This document shows positions 34,108-44,133 of a DNA stretch of 64,000 bases, in pieces. The first letter of the stretch is position 1. Each line of letters starts with the position of its first letter. Both the position numbers and the translations under genes were made by a program. The notes beneath the pieces were generated by a model, which saw only the letters and a list, made by a program, of their open reading frames with translations, was not told where the DNA came from and did no database searches. Origin of the DNA: Promicromonospora soli (lineage in GTDB: Bacteria; Actinomycetota; Actinomycetes; Actinomycetales; Cellulomonadaceae). The stretch is from NCBI RefSeq assembly GCF_014653785.1, contig NZ_BNAS01000001.1, forward strand, positions 186,001 to 250,000, written 5' to 3'.

Positions 34108-36450
34108 TCAGACCGGGAGCTGCGGCCGGTCCACCGGCTTGGTGCCGGTGATGCGGTGCACGTCGAACACGCCCTCGACCTTCCGGACCGCCGCGAGGAC
34201 GGTCGCGAGGTGCGCGGGCTCGGCCATCTCGAAGATGAACCGCGAGACGGCCAGCCGGTCGTCCGACGTCGAGACGAACGCCGACAGGATGTTGACGTGG
34301 TTCTCGGACAGCACACGCGTGACGTCCGACAGGAGCCGCGAACGGTCGAGCGCCTCGACCTGGATCTGGACCAGGAACATCGTGTTGGCGCCCTGCGTCC
34401 ACTCCACCTCGACCAGGCGCTCCGGCTGCTTGCGCAGCCCGTCCAGGTTCACGCAGTCCGTGCGGTGCACGCTCACGCCCTGGCCGCGGGTGACGAAGCC
34501 GACGATGTCGTCGCCCGGCACCGGGGTGCAGCACTTGGCGAGCTTGACCCATACGTCCGCGGAGTCGGAGCCCTTGAGCATGACGCCCGGGTCGCCCGCG
34601 CGCACGCGCCGGGCGGTGAGCCCGCCGGGCCGGGCCGCCTCGGCGACGTCCTCCTCCGCGCCGTCGGCTCCACCGAGCGCCTTGACGAGCTTCTCCACGA
34701 CGTGCGCGGACGAGACCTGCCCCTCGCCGACGGCGGCGTACAGTGCCGACACGTCCTGGTAGTTCATCTCGTTCGCGACCCCGACCAGGGTCTCGTGCGA
34801 CATGAGGCGCTGGATCGGCAGACCCTGCTTGCGCATCGACTTGGCGATCGCGTCCTTGCCGGTCTCGACGGCTTCCTCGCGACGCTCCTTGGTGAACCAC
34901 TGGCGGATCTTGTTCCGCGCGCGCGGCGACTTCACGAACCCGAGCCAGTCGCGGCTCGGCCCGGCCGTCTCCGACTTCGAGGTGAGGATGTCGACGACGT
35001 CGCCGTTCTCCAGCGGCGAGTCCAGCGGCACGAGGCGGCCGTTCACGCGGGCGCCCATCGTGCGGTGGCCCACCTCCGTGTGCACGGCGTACGCGAAGTC
35101 GACGGGCGTCGCGCCGCCCGGCAGCGCCATCGCCATGCCCTTCGGCGTGAAGACGTAGACCTCGTCGCCGCCGATCTCGAACCGCAGCGAGTCGAGGAAC
35201 TCCGCCGGGTCGGCGGTCTCGCGCTGCCAGTCCACGAGCTGGCGCAGCCAGGCCATGTCCTGGTTCTTCGGGTCGTTGCCACCCGTCCCGCCGGCGGGCG
35301 TCTTCTCCTTGTACTTCCAGTGCGCCGCGACGCCGTACTCGGCCCGCCGGTGCATGTCGTGCGTGCGGATCTGGATCTCCACGGGCTTGCCGCCCGGGCC
35401 GATCACCGTCGTGTGCAGCGACTGGTACATGTTGAACTTCGGCATCGCGATGTAGTCCTTGAACCGGCCGGGAACCGGGTTCCACCGCGCATGCATTGCG
35501 CCGAGCGCCGCATAACAGTCGCGCACGGTGTCCACGAGGACGCGCGTGCCGACGAGGTCGTAGATCTCCGCGAAGTCGTGACCGCGAACGATCATCTTCT
35601 GGTAGATCGAGTAGTAGTGCTTCGGCCGGCCCGTCACGGCGGCCTTGATCTTGGCGCTGCGCAGGTCGGACTCGATCTGGCCCTTCACCACGCCGAGGTA
35701 CTCCTCGCGCGCGGGGGCCCGCTCGGCCACGAGGTGCACGATCTCGTCGTACACCTTGGGGTACAGGGCCTGGAAGGACAGGTCCTCCAGCTCCCACTTG
35801 ATGGTGTTCATGCCCAGCCGGTGGGCCAGGGGCGCGTAGATCTCGACGGTCTCGCGCGCCTTGCGCTCCGCCGACTTGGACGGTACGTACTTCCAGGTGC
35901 GGGCGTTGTGCAGGCGGTCGGCCAGCTTGATGACCAGCACGCGGATGTCCTTGGCCATCGCCACGACCATCTTGCGCACGGTCTCGGCCTGCGCCGCGTC
36001 GCCGTACTTCACCTTGTCGAGCTTGGTGACGCCGTCCACCAGCAGCGCGACGTCGTCGCCGAAATCGGTGCGCAGCGTGTCCAGCGAGTAGTCGGTGTCC
36101 TCCACCGTGTCGTGCAGCAGCGCCGCCGCGATGGTGGTGCCCTCGAAGCCGAGCTCGGCCAGGATCGTGGAGACCGCGACGGGGTGCGTGATGTACGGGT
36201 CGCCGCTCTTGCGCATCTGCCCGCGGTGGGCCTTCTCCGCGACGACGTAGGCTCGCTCTATCAGGGAGACGTCGGCCTTGGGGTGGTTGCTGCGGATCGC
36301 CTGCAGCAGCGGCTCGATCGCCGCGGGCGTGCCGCCACCCACGCTACGCACACCGAGGCGCACCAGCCGGTTCCGCATCCGGTTGCCACCGGGCGGAGTG
36401 GGCGGGCTCTTCTCAGGCACAGGAGCGCGTGACACCGTGTTCTCCGCCAT
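34108..36450 (-). CDS. rel: Bifunctional (p)ppGpp synthetase/hydrolase Rel
   Basis: 780 residues, the full long-RSH architecture. The hydrolase HD domain has LLHDTVEDT (H113, D114); the synthetase domain has [22 protein letters not shown], and its RFKD (329-332) is the RXKD form of bifunctional Rel rather than the EXDD form of RelA. TGS ([18 protein letters not shown] onward), a helical zinc-finger-like region containing [15 protein letters not shown], and the C-terminal ACT domain (last about 80 residues) follow. It makes and degrades the stringent-response alarmone at the ribosome. apt lies immediately upstream, the conserved actinobacterial apt-rel order. Confidence 0.97.
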   Translation of the reverse strand: MAENTVSRAPVPEKSPPTPPGGNRMRNRLVRLGVRSVGGGTPAAIEPLLQAIRSNHPKADVSLIERAYVVAEKAHRGQMRKSGDPYITHPVAVSTILAELGFEGTTIAAALLHDTVEDTDYSLDTLRTDFGDDVALLVDGVTKLDKVKYGDAAQAETVRKMVVAMAKDIRVLVIKLADRLHNARTWKYVPSKSAERKARETVEIYAPLAHRLGMNTIKWELEDLSFQALYPKVYDEIVHLVAERAPAREEYLGVVKGQIESDLRSAKIKAAVTGRPKHYYSIYQKMIVRGHDFAEIYDLVGTRVLVDTVRDCYAALGAMHARWNPVPGRFKDYIAMPKFNMYQSLHTTVIGPGGKPVEIQIRTHDMHRRAEYGVAAHWKYKEKTPAGGTGGNDPKNQDMAWLRQLVDWQRETADPAEFLDSLRFEIGGDEVYVFTPKGMAMALPGGATPVDFAYAVHTEVGHRTMGARVNGRLVPLDSPLENGDVVDILTSKSETAGPSRDWLGFVKSPRARNKIRQWFTKERREEAVETGKDAIAKSMRKQGLPIQRLMSHETLVGVANEMNYQDVSALYAAVGEGQVSSAHVVEKLVKALGGADGAEEDVAEAARPGGLTARRVRAGDPGVMLKGSDSADVWVKLAKCCTPVPGDDIVGFVTRGQGVSVHRTDCVNLDGLRKQPERLVEVEWTQGANTMFLVQIQVEALDRSRLLSDVTRVLSENHVNILSAFVSTSDDRLAVSRFIFEMAEPAHLATVLAAVRKVEGVFDVHRITGTKPVDRPQLPV

Positions 36451-36525
36451 GTACGCGCCTCCTTCCCCGGGTCCGACCCGGAGTCGCCAGTCTAGCCCTG
36501 GACCTCTATTCCCCGTCCGACCGGC

Positions 36526-37110
36526 TCATTCACCGGACGTCGTGTCTACCCGCAGGAGAGTATCGACGTTGTGGCCCTTGAGCTTGTCCCGGCCGTGAAG
36601 TGCCTCGAGCTCGAGCAGGAAGGCGAGCCCGGCAACCACTCCGCCGCACTTCTCCACCAGCTGCGCGGCCGCCGCCGCGGTACCACCCGTGGCGAGAACG
36701 TCGTCAATGATCAGAACGCGTGCACCCGGGGTGAGTGTTCCCGAGCGCAGCTCGATGGATGCCGAGCCGTACTCCAGGTCGTACGAGACGCTGTGCGTGG
36801 GCGGCGGGAGCTTGCCCGCCTTTCGCAGGGGCAGGAACCCCAGGCCGAGCGCGTGCGCCACGGGCGCGCCGAGCAGGAAGCCGCGGGCCTCCATCCCCGC
36901 TACTACATCGACCCCGTCGGCCAGCGCGAGCCGCGTGAACGCCTCCACCACGTCGGCCAGCCCCTCGGCGTCGGCCAGGAGGGGCGTGATGTCCTTGAAG
37001 AGGATGCCCGGTGAGGGAAAGTCCGGGACGTCCGCGATCAGGTCGCGAATGCGCGTCGCCCTCTCCGGCACCAGGCCGGAGAGGGCGACGTCGGTCATGT
37101 CGTCTGCCAC
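36526..37110 (-). CDS. apt: Adenine phosphoribosyltransferase
   Basis: 194 residues. The PRPP-binding motif is VLIIDDVLATGGTAAA; DFPSPGILFKDITPLLAD and GMEARGFLLGAPVAHALGLGFLPLRKAGKLP are the other Apt signatures. It salvages adenine to AMP with PRPP in the cytosol. The start is placed at the GTG at 37110 because TAGGCT lies exactly 7 bases upstream (leaderless); an ATG four codons later would also give a complete enzyme. The promoter uses the TAG stop codon of secF, so apt can be transcribed apart from the sec genes. rel follows after 75 bases. Confidence 0.92.
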   Translation of the reverse strand: MADDMTDVALSGLVPERATRIRDLIADVPDFPSPGILFKDITPLLADAEGLADVVEAFTRLALADGVDVVAGMEARGFLLGAPVAHALGLGFLPLRKAGKLPPPTHSVSYDLEYGSASIELRSGTLTPGARVLIIDDVLATGGTAAAAAQLVEKCGGVVAGLAFLLELEALHGRDKLKGHNVDTLLRVDTTSGE

Positions 37111-37117
37111 GAGGCGG

Positions 37118-37123
37118 AGCCTA
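37118..37123 (-). promoter_or_regulatory. -10 of apt, sharing the secF stop codon
   Basis: TAGGCT on the minus strand, 7 bases before the apt GTG. Its first three bases are the TAG stop codon of secF. Confidence 0.55.
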
Positions 37124-38209
37124 CCGGCGACGCTTGGGCTGAGCGGTGTGTCCCTGGTGGTGTCCGGGGACGAGCTGCGCCGAGCCCGACGCTGCGGCGG
37201 CCAGCAGGTCGTCGGAGGCGCCCTCGGCCGCGAGGCCCGCACGCAGGTCCATGACCTTCTTGGTGTGCTCGGCGATCCTGGGCTCGCGCTCGCGCAGCGC
37301 CACGTCCAGCGGCGTGGCCAGGAAGATGGACGACGTCGCACCCACCGCGATGCCGACGAACAGCGACAGCGAGATGTCGTTCAGCGTGCCCGCCCCGAGC
37401 AGGAAGCCACCCACGAAGAGGATGCCCGCCACCGGCAGCAGCGCCACCACGGAGGTGTTGATGGACCGGACCAGGGTCTGGTTCACCGCGAGGTTCGCCC
37501 GCTCGGCATACGTGCTGCGGGTCTGCTCAGTGACGGCGACCGTGTTCTCGCGCACCTTGTCGAACACGACCATCTTGTCGTACAGCGAGAAGCCCAGGAT
37601 GGTCAGGAAGCCGATGATCGTCGACGGCGTGACCTCCCAGCCGATCACCGCGTACACGCCGGCCGAGACCAGCACGTCGGCGAGCATCGCCACGACAGCG
37701 GCCAACGACATGCGCCACGCGCGGAAGTACACCGCCATGAAGACCGCTGCCGCGATCACGAACGCGACGGTGCCCCACAGTGCCCGCATGCTGACGGACT
37801 CGCCCCAGGTGGGGCCGATGAAGTTCGCCGTGACCTCAGACGGTGCCACCCCGTAGGCCTGCGCCAGGGCGTCCTGGAGCTCACCGGTCTCGTCGTTGTC
37901 GAGCTGCGAGACCTGCACGCGGACTGAGTCCGCGCCCACCCGGGTGACGTGCGGCACCTCTCCCGGCGCGACCGTGGCGACGGTGTCGAGGGCGATGTCC
38001 TCGTCCGTGCTTGCCACACCCGAGACGGTGAACTCGGAGCCACCACGGAAGTCGATGCCGAGGTTCAGGCCCTGGAACACGAGCACGAGGATCGAGGCGG
38101 CCGAGAGGAGGCCCACTATCGAGAACCAGAGGCCCCTCCTCTGGACGATCGGGTAGGACCTGCGCCCGGTGTAGAGGTCGTTGCCCCAGTGAGCGAAGCT
38201 GCCGGCCAT
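37121..38209 (-). CDS. secF: Protein-export membrane protein SecF
   Basis: 362 residues. It has an N-terminal membrane segment after the basic RRSYPIVQRRGLW, the signature GLNLGIDFRGGSEF, a periplasmic-type P1 domain, and a cluster of membrane segments containing ILGFSLYDKMVVFDKVRENT, the family motif. Together with SecD it pulls secreted proteins out of the SecYEG channel using the proton gradient. It overlaps secD by one base. The C-terminal tail (GHHQGHTAQPKRRR) is basic and cytosolic. Confidence 0.96.
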   Translation of the reverse strand: MAGSFAHWGNDLYTGRRSYPIVQRRGLWFSIVGLLSAASILVLVFQGLNLGIDFRGGSEFTVSGVASTDEDIALDTVATVAPGEVPHVTRVGADSVRVQVSQLDNDETGELQDALAQAYGVAPSEVTANFIGPTWGESVSMRALWGTVAFVIAAAVFMAVYFRAWRMSLAAVVAMLADVLVSAGVYAVIGWEVTPSTIIGFLTILGFSLYDKMVVFDKVRENTVAVTEQTRSTYAERANLAVNQTLVRSINTSVVALLPVAGILFVGGFLLGAGTLNDISLSLFVGIAVGATSSIFLATPLDVALREREPRIAEHTKKVMDLRAGLAAEGASDDLLAAAASGSAQLVPGHHQGHTAQPKRRR

Positions 38210-40110
38210 CAGTGCTTCTCCTCGTTCTGAGCCGTCTGGGTCGTCTCAGCAGACCCGGCGGCAGCCTTGCGCTCGGCGGCACGCCGCTCGGCGATCGTCA
38301 TCCTGCGTCCGTCCTCGGTGGTGCGTGGCGTCGGGGTCACGGACTGCGCAGTGACCAGCTCGCGCTCCCTGCTCGGCGTGCCGTAGTCGGGCGCGTCCGC
38401 GGCCTCCGGCTTCGGGGTGGAGAACCGGCCGGCACCCCGGTACCGCGGGCCCTTGTCCAGGTCGAGGCGGTCGGCCGAGAGGCCCGACGCCTTGTGGCCG
38501 TCGCGGAAGAACGGGATCTTCGCAATGAGCTCCATGACGGGGTGCGTGAACCAGAAGACCACCATGATGTCGATGATCGTGGTCAGGCCCAGGGTGAACG
38601 CGAAGCCGCGCACGCCGCCGACCGTCATGAAGTACAGGATCACTGCCGAGAGCAGGTTCACGGACTTCGCGGCGAGCACCGTACGGCGCGCACGCACCCA
38701 GCCGCGCTGGACCGCCAGCCGCAGTGTTCTGCCGTCACGCAGCTCGTCTCGGATACGTTCGAAGTAGACGATGAACGAGTCCGCCGTGAAGCCGATGGCC
38801 ACGATCAGACCCGCGATACCCGGCAGGGAGAGGCGGTAGCCCATGGTCCAGCTCAGGAGCGCGATCACGACGTAGGTCATCGCGCCCGCCACGACCAGCG
38901 ACGCGACCGTCAGCAGGCCGAGCGTGCGGTACTGGAACATCGAGTACACGACGACGAGCGCCAGGCCGATGAGGCCGGCGAACAGACCGCGCTGCAGCTG
39001 CTCGGAACCCAGCGTCGCCGAGATCTGGTTCTGGCCGTCCACCTCGAAGGTCAGCGGCAGTGAACCGAAGCTGAGCTGGTTGGCCAGCGTGGCCGCGGAG
39101 TCTCGGGTGAACGAGCCGGAGATGGTCGCCTGCCCGTTCGTGATCGGCTCGTTGCTGCTCGGCGCGGAGACGATCAGGCCGTCCAGCACGATGGCGAACT
39201 GGTTGCGCGGCGGCTCCAGCGACGTCAGCCGCTCGGTGGTCTCGCGGAACTTGGTCGTACCCTCCGAGTTGAAGTCGAGGGTGACGCCCCACTCGTTCGT
39301 GACCGTGCCGTTCGAACCCGGAATCAGACCGGAGGTGGCGGAGGTCAGGTCGGTGCCGTCGACCTCGACCGGGCCCAGGATGTACTTGGCCGCGCCGGTC
39401 TGGTCGCACGTGACGAGCACCCGGTCCGGGTGGTCGCCGCCGCCGCCCTCCAGGTTCTTCGGGTTGGTGCAGTCGAGCTGGTCGTAGAGGGCCTGGACCG
39501 ACGGCGTGATCTGCGCCAGGTCGCTCCCGTCCGTCGGGTTGACGTCCTTGGCCTCCTCGACGGCCTTCTTCTCGAGCTCGGCGGGGTCCTCGGCGCCAGC
39601 GTTCTCGCCGCCGTCGGCCGCGGCGTCGTCGCCGGAGCCACCCTTGGCGGACGCGCTGGGCGACGCGGACGGCTGCACCGTCGGCTGCGGGGCGCCGTAG
39701 GTCAGGACCGGGCGGAACTTCATCTGCGCGGCCTGGGAGATCAGCGCGACGGTCTCGTCGTCGACCTCGCCGGGGATCTCGACCACGATCTGCCTTGCAC
39801 CCTGGCTCGAGATCTCGGCCTCGGTGACGCCGTTTGCGTCCACACGCTGCCGAATGACGCCGATGGCCTCCTCCATCGCCTCCGGGGTGATCTCGGAGCC
39901 GTCGGAGGTGACGGCTTCCAGGATCACCTGGGTGCCGCCCTGCAGGTCGAGCGCCAGGCCGGGGGCCAGGCTCGCGCCGTCAGGATTGTCGCTCGACTTT
40001 TCGTCGAACTGCCAACCGGCCAAGAGGGCGCCGAAGGGCAGCAGGATCGTCAGGATCGTCAGGAGCACGATCGTGCGAACCGGCCGCGAGCGCCGGGTGT
40101 CAGTCGCCAA
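38209..40110 (-). CDS. secD: Protein-export membrane protein SecD
   Basis: 633 residues. An N-terminal membrane segment precedes the export domain with LALDLQGGTQVILEAV, the P1 signature. The P1 domain carries a long Ser/Gly/Asp-rich insertion (about residues 150-195, with PSASPSASAKGG), typical of actinobacteria. Five or six C-terminal membrane segments include GFTADSFIVYFERIRDELRDGRTL, the SecD D5 motif. A disordered Pro/Thr/Arg-rich cytosolic tail of about 100 residues follows. It functions with SecF and YajC, encoded on either side. Confidence 0.96.
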   Translation of the reverse strand: MATDTRRSRPVRTIVLLTILTILLPFGALLAGWQFDEKSSDNPDGASLAPGLALDLQGGTQVILEAVTSDGSEITPEAMEEAIGVIRQRVDANGVTEAEISSQGARQIVVEIPGEVDDETVALISQAAQMKFRPVLTYGAPQPTVQPSASPSASAKGGSGDDAAADGGENAGAEDPAELEKKAVEEAKDVNPTDGSDLAQITPSVQALYDQLDCTNPKNLEGGGGDHPDRVLVTCDQTGAAKYILGPVEVDGTDLTSATSGLIPGSNGTVTNEWGVTLDFNSEGTTKFRETTERLTSLEPPRNQFAIVLDGLIVSAPSSNEPITNGQATISGSFTRDSAATLANQLSFGSLPLTFEVDGQNQISATLGSEQLQRGLFAGLIGLALVVVYSMFQYRTLGLLTVASLVVAGAMTYVVIALLSWTMGYRLSLPGIAGLIVAIGFTADSFIVYFERIRDELRDGRTLRLAVQRGWVRARRTVLAAKSVNLLSAVILYFMTVGGVRGFAFTLGLTTIIDIMVVFWFTHPVMELIAKIPFFRDGHKASGLSADRLDLDKGPRYRGAGRFSTPKPEAADAPDYGTPSRERELVTAQSVTPTPRTTEDGRRMTIAERRAAERKAAAGSAETTQTAQNEEKH

Positions 40111-40191
40111 CGTCTGTCTCTTCTCGTGTGCGCGCCGGGGTACGACCGGCGCGGGTTCGGCGCCGTCCGGGACTACCGGACGGCGCGGCCG

Positions 40192-40629
40192 TCACTTGCC
40201 GTCTGCGTCGGCGTCCCGTCGCTGCTGCTCCCGGTACTCGCGCTGGGCGGTGTCCAGGTCAGACAGGTCGTCAGGAACGTCCTTCGCGTCGGGGCTGATC
40301 GTACTTGCCGTTTCGCTCTCCGCTGTGACGTCGGACTCATCGGCCGCGTCGTCGGTGTCCGCGTCGTCGGCGACGGGCTCCTCGATGTTCTTGGAGATGG
40401 CGGCGCGGAGCCAGGTGGTGGGGCTGCCCGGGAACGACTCGATGGTGACCTGGTCGTTCGCGTCGTCGACGTCGACGACGGTGCCGATCATGCCGGACGC
40501 GGTCATGACCTTGGTCCCGACCGTGAGGTTGTTTCGGAACTCCGCCGCCGCGCGCTGCTGCTTGCGGGTGCGTGAGGACATGAAGAACATCGCCACGAGG
40601 AGGATCGCGACGAGAATGAGCATTTCCAC
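40192..40629 (-). CDS. yajC: Preprotein translocase subunit YajC
   Basis: 145 residues: one N-terminal membrane segment (LILVAILLVAMFFMS), the conserved RTRKQQRAAAEFRNNLTVGTKVMTASGMIGTVV, and a long acidic tail rich in Asp and Ala that is extended compared with enterobacterial YajC. The GTG at 40629 is preferred over the ATG two codons later because AGGGA lies 8 bases before it. It is the first gene of yajC-secD-secF and accessory to SecDF. A TACACT -10 candidate lies in the loop of the hairpin at 40694-40732. Confidence 0.9.
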   Translation of the reverse strand: MEMLILVAILLVAMFFMSSRTRKQQRAAAEFRNNLTVGTKVMTASGMIGTVVDVDDANDQVTIESFPGSPTTWLRAAISKNIEEPVADDADTDDAADESDVTAESETASTISPDAKDVPDDLSDLDTAQREYREQQRRDADADGK

Positions 40630-40693
40630 GGTGAGGTCCCTGTTCGATTGCTGTGTCGGATGTGCTGCGCTCGCCTGGGCGGCGCAAGTGCGA

Positions 40694-40732
40694 CGAGGAT
40701 CCACCCCAGTGTAGTGCCGGGCTGGATCCTCG
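40694..40732 (-). terminator. Hairpin between ruvB and yajC
   Basis: CGAGGATCCA (40694-40703) pairs perfectly with TGGATCCTCG (40723-40732). It lies 34 bases after the ruvB stop and probably ends that transcript. The minus-strand TACACT (40713-40708) in its loop is a candidate -10 for yajC, so the structure may serve both genes. Confidence 0.6.
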
Positions 40733-40765
40733 GGTTTCCCCGCTCGGGGCAACACAGGATCAACG

Positions 40766-41878
40766 TCAGGGGTCGAGCAAAGTTCCCTGGTTCGTGGTCC
40801 CGGTGCCGTACCCGGGCGTCGGCGCGGGCGGCGTCAGCCCGAGGTGTTCCCAGGCGGCGAGGGTCGCGACACGACCGCGCGGCGTGCGTCCTACCAGGCC
40901 TTCGCGGACGAGGTAGGGCTCGGCGACCGTCTCCACGGTCTCGGCCTCCTCACCCACGGTCATGGCCAGGGTGGACAGGCCTACGGGCCCGCCGCCGAAC
41001 CGGGTGCACAGCGCGGTGAGCACAGCGCGGTCGAGGCGGTCCAGGCCGATGGGGTCGACCTCGTAGACCTCCAGGGCGGACTTGGCGGCGTGCAGGTCGA
41101 GCCGTCCGTCGCCGCGCACCTGGGCCCAGTCGCGCACGCGGCGCAGGAGCCGGTTGGCGATGCGGGGTGTGCCGCGGGAGCGGCCGGCGATCTCCTGGGC
41201 CGCCGTGTGCTCGAGGTGCACGCCGAGCAGGCCGGCGGAGCGCAGGATCACGCGCTCCAGCTCCTCGGGCGAGTAGTAGTCCATGTGCCCGGTGAACCCG
41301 AAGCGGTCGCGCAGCGGCGCGGGCAGCAGGCCGGAGCGCGTGGTGGCGCCGACGACGGTGAACCGCGGCAGCGCGAGCGGGATCGCGGACGCGCCGGCGC
41401 CCTTGCCGACCACGACGTCGACCCGGAAGTCCTCCATCGCGACGTACAGCAGCTCCTCTGCCGGGCGGGCCAGCCGGTGGATCTCGTCGATGAACAGCAC
41501 GTCCCCCTCCTCGAGGGAGGACAGGACGGCGGCGAGGTCGCCCGCGTGCTGGATGGCGGGGCCGCTGGTGAGCCGCATGTGCGACTCCAGCTCGCCCGAG
41601 ATGATCATGGCCAGGGTCGTCTTGCCGAGGCCGGGCGGGCCGGACAGGAGCACGTGGTCGGGCGGGTTGCCGCGCGCGATCGCGGCCTGCAGCACCAGCG
41701 AGAGCTGGTCGCGCACGACCCGCTGGCCCACGAAGTCGTCGAGCCGCTTGGGGCGCAGCGCGGCCTCGGCGGCACGCTCGATCTCGTCGGCGCTCGGGGC
41801 GACGATCCGGCTGCCGGTGCTCTCCGTCCCGGTGGTCGAGCCGTGCCCGGTGGTCGAGCCTGTCGAGACCTCAGCCAC
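40766..41878 (-). CDS. ruvB: Holliday junction branch-migration ATPase RuvB
   Basis: 370 residues. Walker [10 protein letters not shown] (80-88), Walker [11 protein letters not shown], sensor motifs in [19 protein letters not shown] and the C-terminal winged helix ([18 protein letters not shown]-like) identify it. It drives branch migration with RuvA. The first 22 residues ([18 protein letters not shown]) are encoded by the dispersed repeat, so the N-terminal extension is an insertion upstream of the normal start region ([10 protein letters not shown]). The GTG at 41878 overlaps ruvA by 8 bases. Confidence 0.96.
   Translation of the reverse strand: MAEVSTGSTTGHGSTTGTESTGSRIVAPSADEIERAAEAALRPKRLDDFVGQRVVRDQLSLVLQAAIARGNPPDHVLLSGPPGLGKTTLAMIISGELESHMRLTSGPAIQHAGDLAAVLSSLEEGDVLFIDEIHRLARPAEELLYVAMEDFRVDVVVGKGAGASAIPLALPRFTVVGATTRSGLLPAPLRDRFGFTGHMDYYSPEELERVILRSAGLLGVHLEHTAAQEIAGRSRGTPRIANRLLRRVRDWAQVRGDGRLDLHAAKSALEVYEVDPIGLDRLDRAVLTALCTRFGGGPVGLSTLAMTVGEEAETVETVAEPYLVREGLVGRTPRGRVATLAAWEHLGLTPPAPTPGYGTGTTNQGTLLDP
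41830..41870 (-). repeat. Dispersed repeat copies at the ruvB 5' end
   Basis: One full unit, beginning GGTCTCGACAGGCTCGACCA on the minus strand (41870-41848), is followed by a second partial unit (GGCTCGACCACCG, 41842-41830). The full 23-base unit is identical to the copy upstream of ruvA at 42524-42546. It encodes the Ser-Thr-Gly N-terminus of RuvB. Confidence 0.85.
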
Positions 41879-42506
41879 GGTGTCCTCCCAGCACGCGCAG
41901 CGCGGAGCGCAGCGTCGAGGCGACGTCGTCCGCAGCCACGGCGTCGACTCCCGCCTCGGCGAGCACCTTCGCGACGGCGTCCTCGGCCTGCTTGGCGGGC
42001 CAGCCCAGGCCGGCGAGGGCCTCGACGACGCGCTCGGAGTGGTCGGCGTCGGTCTCGACCGGTTCGACCAGCGAACCGTTGGCCGAACCGGTCGCTGCCC
42101 CCGACGGCGGCCCGAGCCGGTCGGCCAGCTCCAGCACGAGGCGCTGGGCGCCCTTCCTGCCGATACCCGGCACGCGCGTCAGCGCGGCGAGGTCCTCGCC
42201 TGCAACGGCGCGCCGCAGCGCGTCCGGGGTGTGCACGGCGAGCATCGCCAGCGCAAGGCGCGGCCCGACGCCGGACACGGTCTGCACGATCTCGAACACG
42301 TCGCGCTCGTCGGGGTCGCCGAACCCGTACAGCGTCATCGAGTCCTCGCGGACCACCATGCTCGTGGCGACGCCGGCGCTCTCGCCCACGCGCAGCCCGG
42401 CGAGCGTGGTCGGCGTGGCGTGCACCAGGTAGCCGACGCCGCCGACGTCGACCACCGCGCGGTCCAGGCCCACGTGGGCCACGGTCCCCGTCAGCGAGGC
42501 GATCAC
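41871..42506 (-). CDS. ruvA: Holliday junction-binding protein RuvA
   Basis: 211 residues: N-terminal OB fold ([27 protein letters not shown]), two helix-hairpin-helix motifs ([19 protein letters not shown] and [19 protein letters not shown]), and the small C-terminal domain that contacts RuvB. The flexible linker between domains II and III includes [11 protein letters not shown], encoded by another copy of the dispersed repeat. The start is the GTG at 42506, preceded by AGGGGGAGA; in-frame codons upstream would add 78 residues of repeat and spacer. It overlaps ruvB. Confidence 0.95.
   Translation of the reverse strand: MIASLTGTVAHVGLDRAVVDVGGVGYLVHATPTTLAGLRVGESAGVATSMVVREDSMTLYGFGDPDERDVFEIVQTVSGVGPRLALAMLAVHTPDALRRAVAGEDLAALTRVPGIGRKGAQRLVLELADRLGPPSGAATGSANGSLVEPVETDADHSERVVEALAGLGWPAKQAEDAVAKVLAEAGVDAVAADDVASTLRSALRVLGGHRG
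42051..42077 (-). repeat. Dispersed repeat variant in the RuvA linker
   Basis: GGTCTCGACCGGTTCGACCA on the plus strand differs from the core at three positions. It is in frame in ruvA and codes part of the interdomain linker (LVEPVETD on the minus strand). Confidence 0.6.
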
Positions 42507-42523
42507 GGGCTCTCCCCCTCCAT

Positions 42524-42546
42524 CGGTGGTCGAGCCTGTCGAGACC
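42524..42546 (-). repeat. Dispersed repeat copy upstream of ruvA
   Basis: A 23-base copy identical to the one in the ruvB 5' end, 17 bases upstream of the ruvA GTG, in the ruvC-ruvA gap of 139 bases. Confidence 0.85.
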
Positions 42547-42645
42547 CGATCGAACGTTAGTGCGATGAGCCTAACAAGCGCCCTGAACCCCTCAGGGCGT
42601 GCCACGCCGTCCTTCGCGCATCGCCCACGGGGTGATACGGCCGCG

Positions 42646-43212
42646 TCAGCGTCGCGGACGCTGCCTGGCGGCCTGCTCCGCGGCAGCCCAGGCCCGCTGG
42701 GCGGGGGTGAGCTCGTGCCGCTCGCCGCCCTGCAGGGCACCGGCCGGCCGCCACAGGTGGCAGAGCGCGAGCGCCAGCGCGTCGGCGGCGTCGGCGGGCC
42801 GGGGCGGCTCGTCGAGGTCCAGGATGCGGGTGATCATGGTCGTCACCTGCGCCTTGTCGGCGCGGCCCGAGCCGGTCACCGCCGCCTTTACCTCGGACGG
42901 CGTGTGCAGCGCGACGGGCACGCCCCGGCGGGCCGCGGCCACCATGGCCAGGCCCGCCGCCTGGGCGGTCCCCATCACCGTGCCGACGTTGTGCTGCGCG
43001 AAGACGCGCTCCACCGCCACGACGTCGGGTACGTGCTCATCCAGCCACATGTCGAGGCCTTCGGCGATCTTCAGCAGGCGCACGTCCGTGGACAGGTCGG
43101 CGTCCGAGCGGATCACCCCGACGGCAACCATCCGGGCCCGCCGCCCGGGCAGGGAGTCGACGACACCGATGCCGCACCGGGTCAGGCCGGGATCGACTCC
43201 TAGGACGCGCAT
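42646..43212 (-). CDS. ruvC: Holliday junction resolvase RuvC
   Basis: 188 residues. The N-terminal catalytic Asp is in [14 protein letters not shown] (D7); [22 protein letters not shown] carries the second acidic residue (E69-70 region); [14 protein letters not shown] supplies the C-terminal pair of acidic ligands. It cuts Holliday junctions in pairs. The Arg/Ala-rich tail is slightly longer than in E. coli. No SOS box was found in the 101 bases upstream, unlike the gene at 17474. Confidence 0.96.
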   Translation of the reverse strand: MRVLGVDPGLTRCGIGVVDSLPGRRARMVAVGVIRSDADLSTDVRLLKIAEGLDMWLDEHVPDVVAVERVFAQHNVGTVMGTAQAAGLAMVAAARRGVPVALHTPSEVKAAVTGSGRADKAQVTTMITRILDLDEPPRPADAADALALALCHLWRPAGALQGGERHELTPAQRAWAAAEQAARQRPRR

Positions 43213-43313
43213 GGCGTCAGGCTCTCACGGCGCCGAGCTCGGTCCCGACAGGCGCACCAGCAAACGCGGCCTCGACCAGCCGACGTAGGCGACCAGCGAA
43301 CGCGGCCGGAGGG

Positions 43314-44075
43314 TTACTCCTCCTCGTCGAGCGCCGCCATGACCTCGTCGCTCGCGTCGAAGTTCGCGTAGACGTTCTGCACGTCGTCGCTGTCCTCGAG
43401 CGAGTCGATGAGCCGCATGATCTTGCGGGCGCCCTCGACGTCGACCTCGACCTGCATCGACGGGTGGAAGATCACGTCAGCGGAGTCGTACTCGATGCCG
43501 GCCGCCTGGATCGCGGTACGCACCGGCACCAGGTCGGTCGCCTCGGTCAGGACCTCGATGACGTCGCCCTGGTCGGTGACGTCCTCCGCGCCGGCGTCGA
43601 GCGCGGCCATCATCACCTCGTCCTCGCCCACGCCGTCGGCCTTCGGCACCACGATCAGGCCCTTGCGGGAGAACAGGTACGACACGGAGCCCGGGTCGGC
43701 GAGGTTGCCGCCGTTGCGGGAGAACGCGAGGCGCACCTCGGAGGCCGCCCGGTTCTTGTTGTCCGTCAGGCACTCGACCAGGACGGCGATGCCGTTCGTG
43801 CCGTAACCCTCGTACATGATCGTCTGGTAGTCGACGGCGTCGGCGCCCTCGCCCGAACCGCGCTTCAGCGCGCGGTCGATGTTGTCGTTCGGGACCGACG
43901 ACTTCTTCGCCTTCTGGACCGCGTCGAACAGCGTCGGGTTACCGGCGAGATCGCCGCCGCCCGTCCGCGCCGCGACCTCGATGTTCTTGATCAGCTTCGC
44001 GAAGAGCTTGCCGCGCTTGGCGTCGATCGCGGCCTTCTTGTGCTTGGTCGTGGCCCACTTGGAGTGACCTGACAT
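43314..44075 (-). CDS. yebC: YebC/PmpR-family protein
   Basis: 253 residues, full family length. The opening [25 protein letters not shown] is the family signature; later come [11 protein letters not shown] and [22 protein letters not shown]. Recent work links YebC proteins to translation of difficult proline stretches, and older work to transcriptional control. The ATG at 44075 is preferred over upstream in-frame codons that would add 54 unrelated residues. Located between pdxT and ruvC, as in mycobacteria. Confidence 0.95.
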   Translation of the reverse strand: MSGHSKWATTKHKKAAIDAKRGKLFAKLIKNIEVAARTGGGDLAGNPTLFDAVQKAKKSSVPNDNIDRALKRGSGEGADAVDYQTIMYEGYGTNGIAVLVECLTDNKNRAASEVRLAFSRNGGNLADPGSVSYLFSRKGLIVVPKADGVGEDEVMMAALDAGAEDVTDQGDVIEVLTEATDLVPVRTAIQAAGIEYDSADVIFHPSMQVEVDVEGARKIMRLIDSLEDSDDVQNVYANFDASDEVMAALDEEE

Positions 44076-44133
44076 GCCTCTACCTGACTCCTTGCTATCT
44101 CGATGGCGCTCGGACGGCGGGGCGGGGAACCGC

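Noticed and set aside
43213-43313. An SOS box upstream of ruvC, as in mycobacteria.
   Set aside because: No GAAC-N4-GTTC pattern occurs; only a short direct repeat (ACCAGCRAACGCGGCC) is visible.
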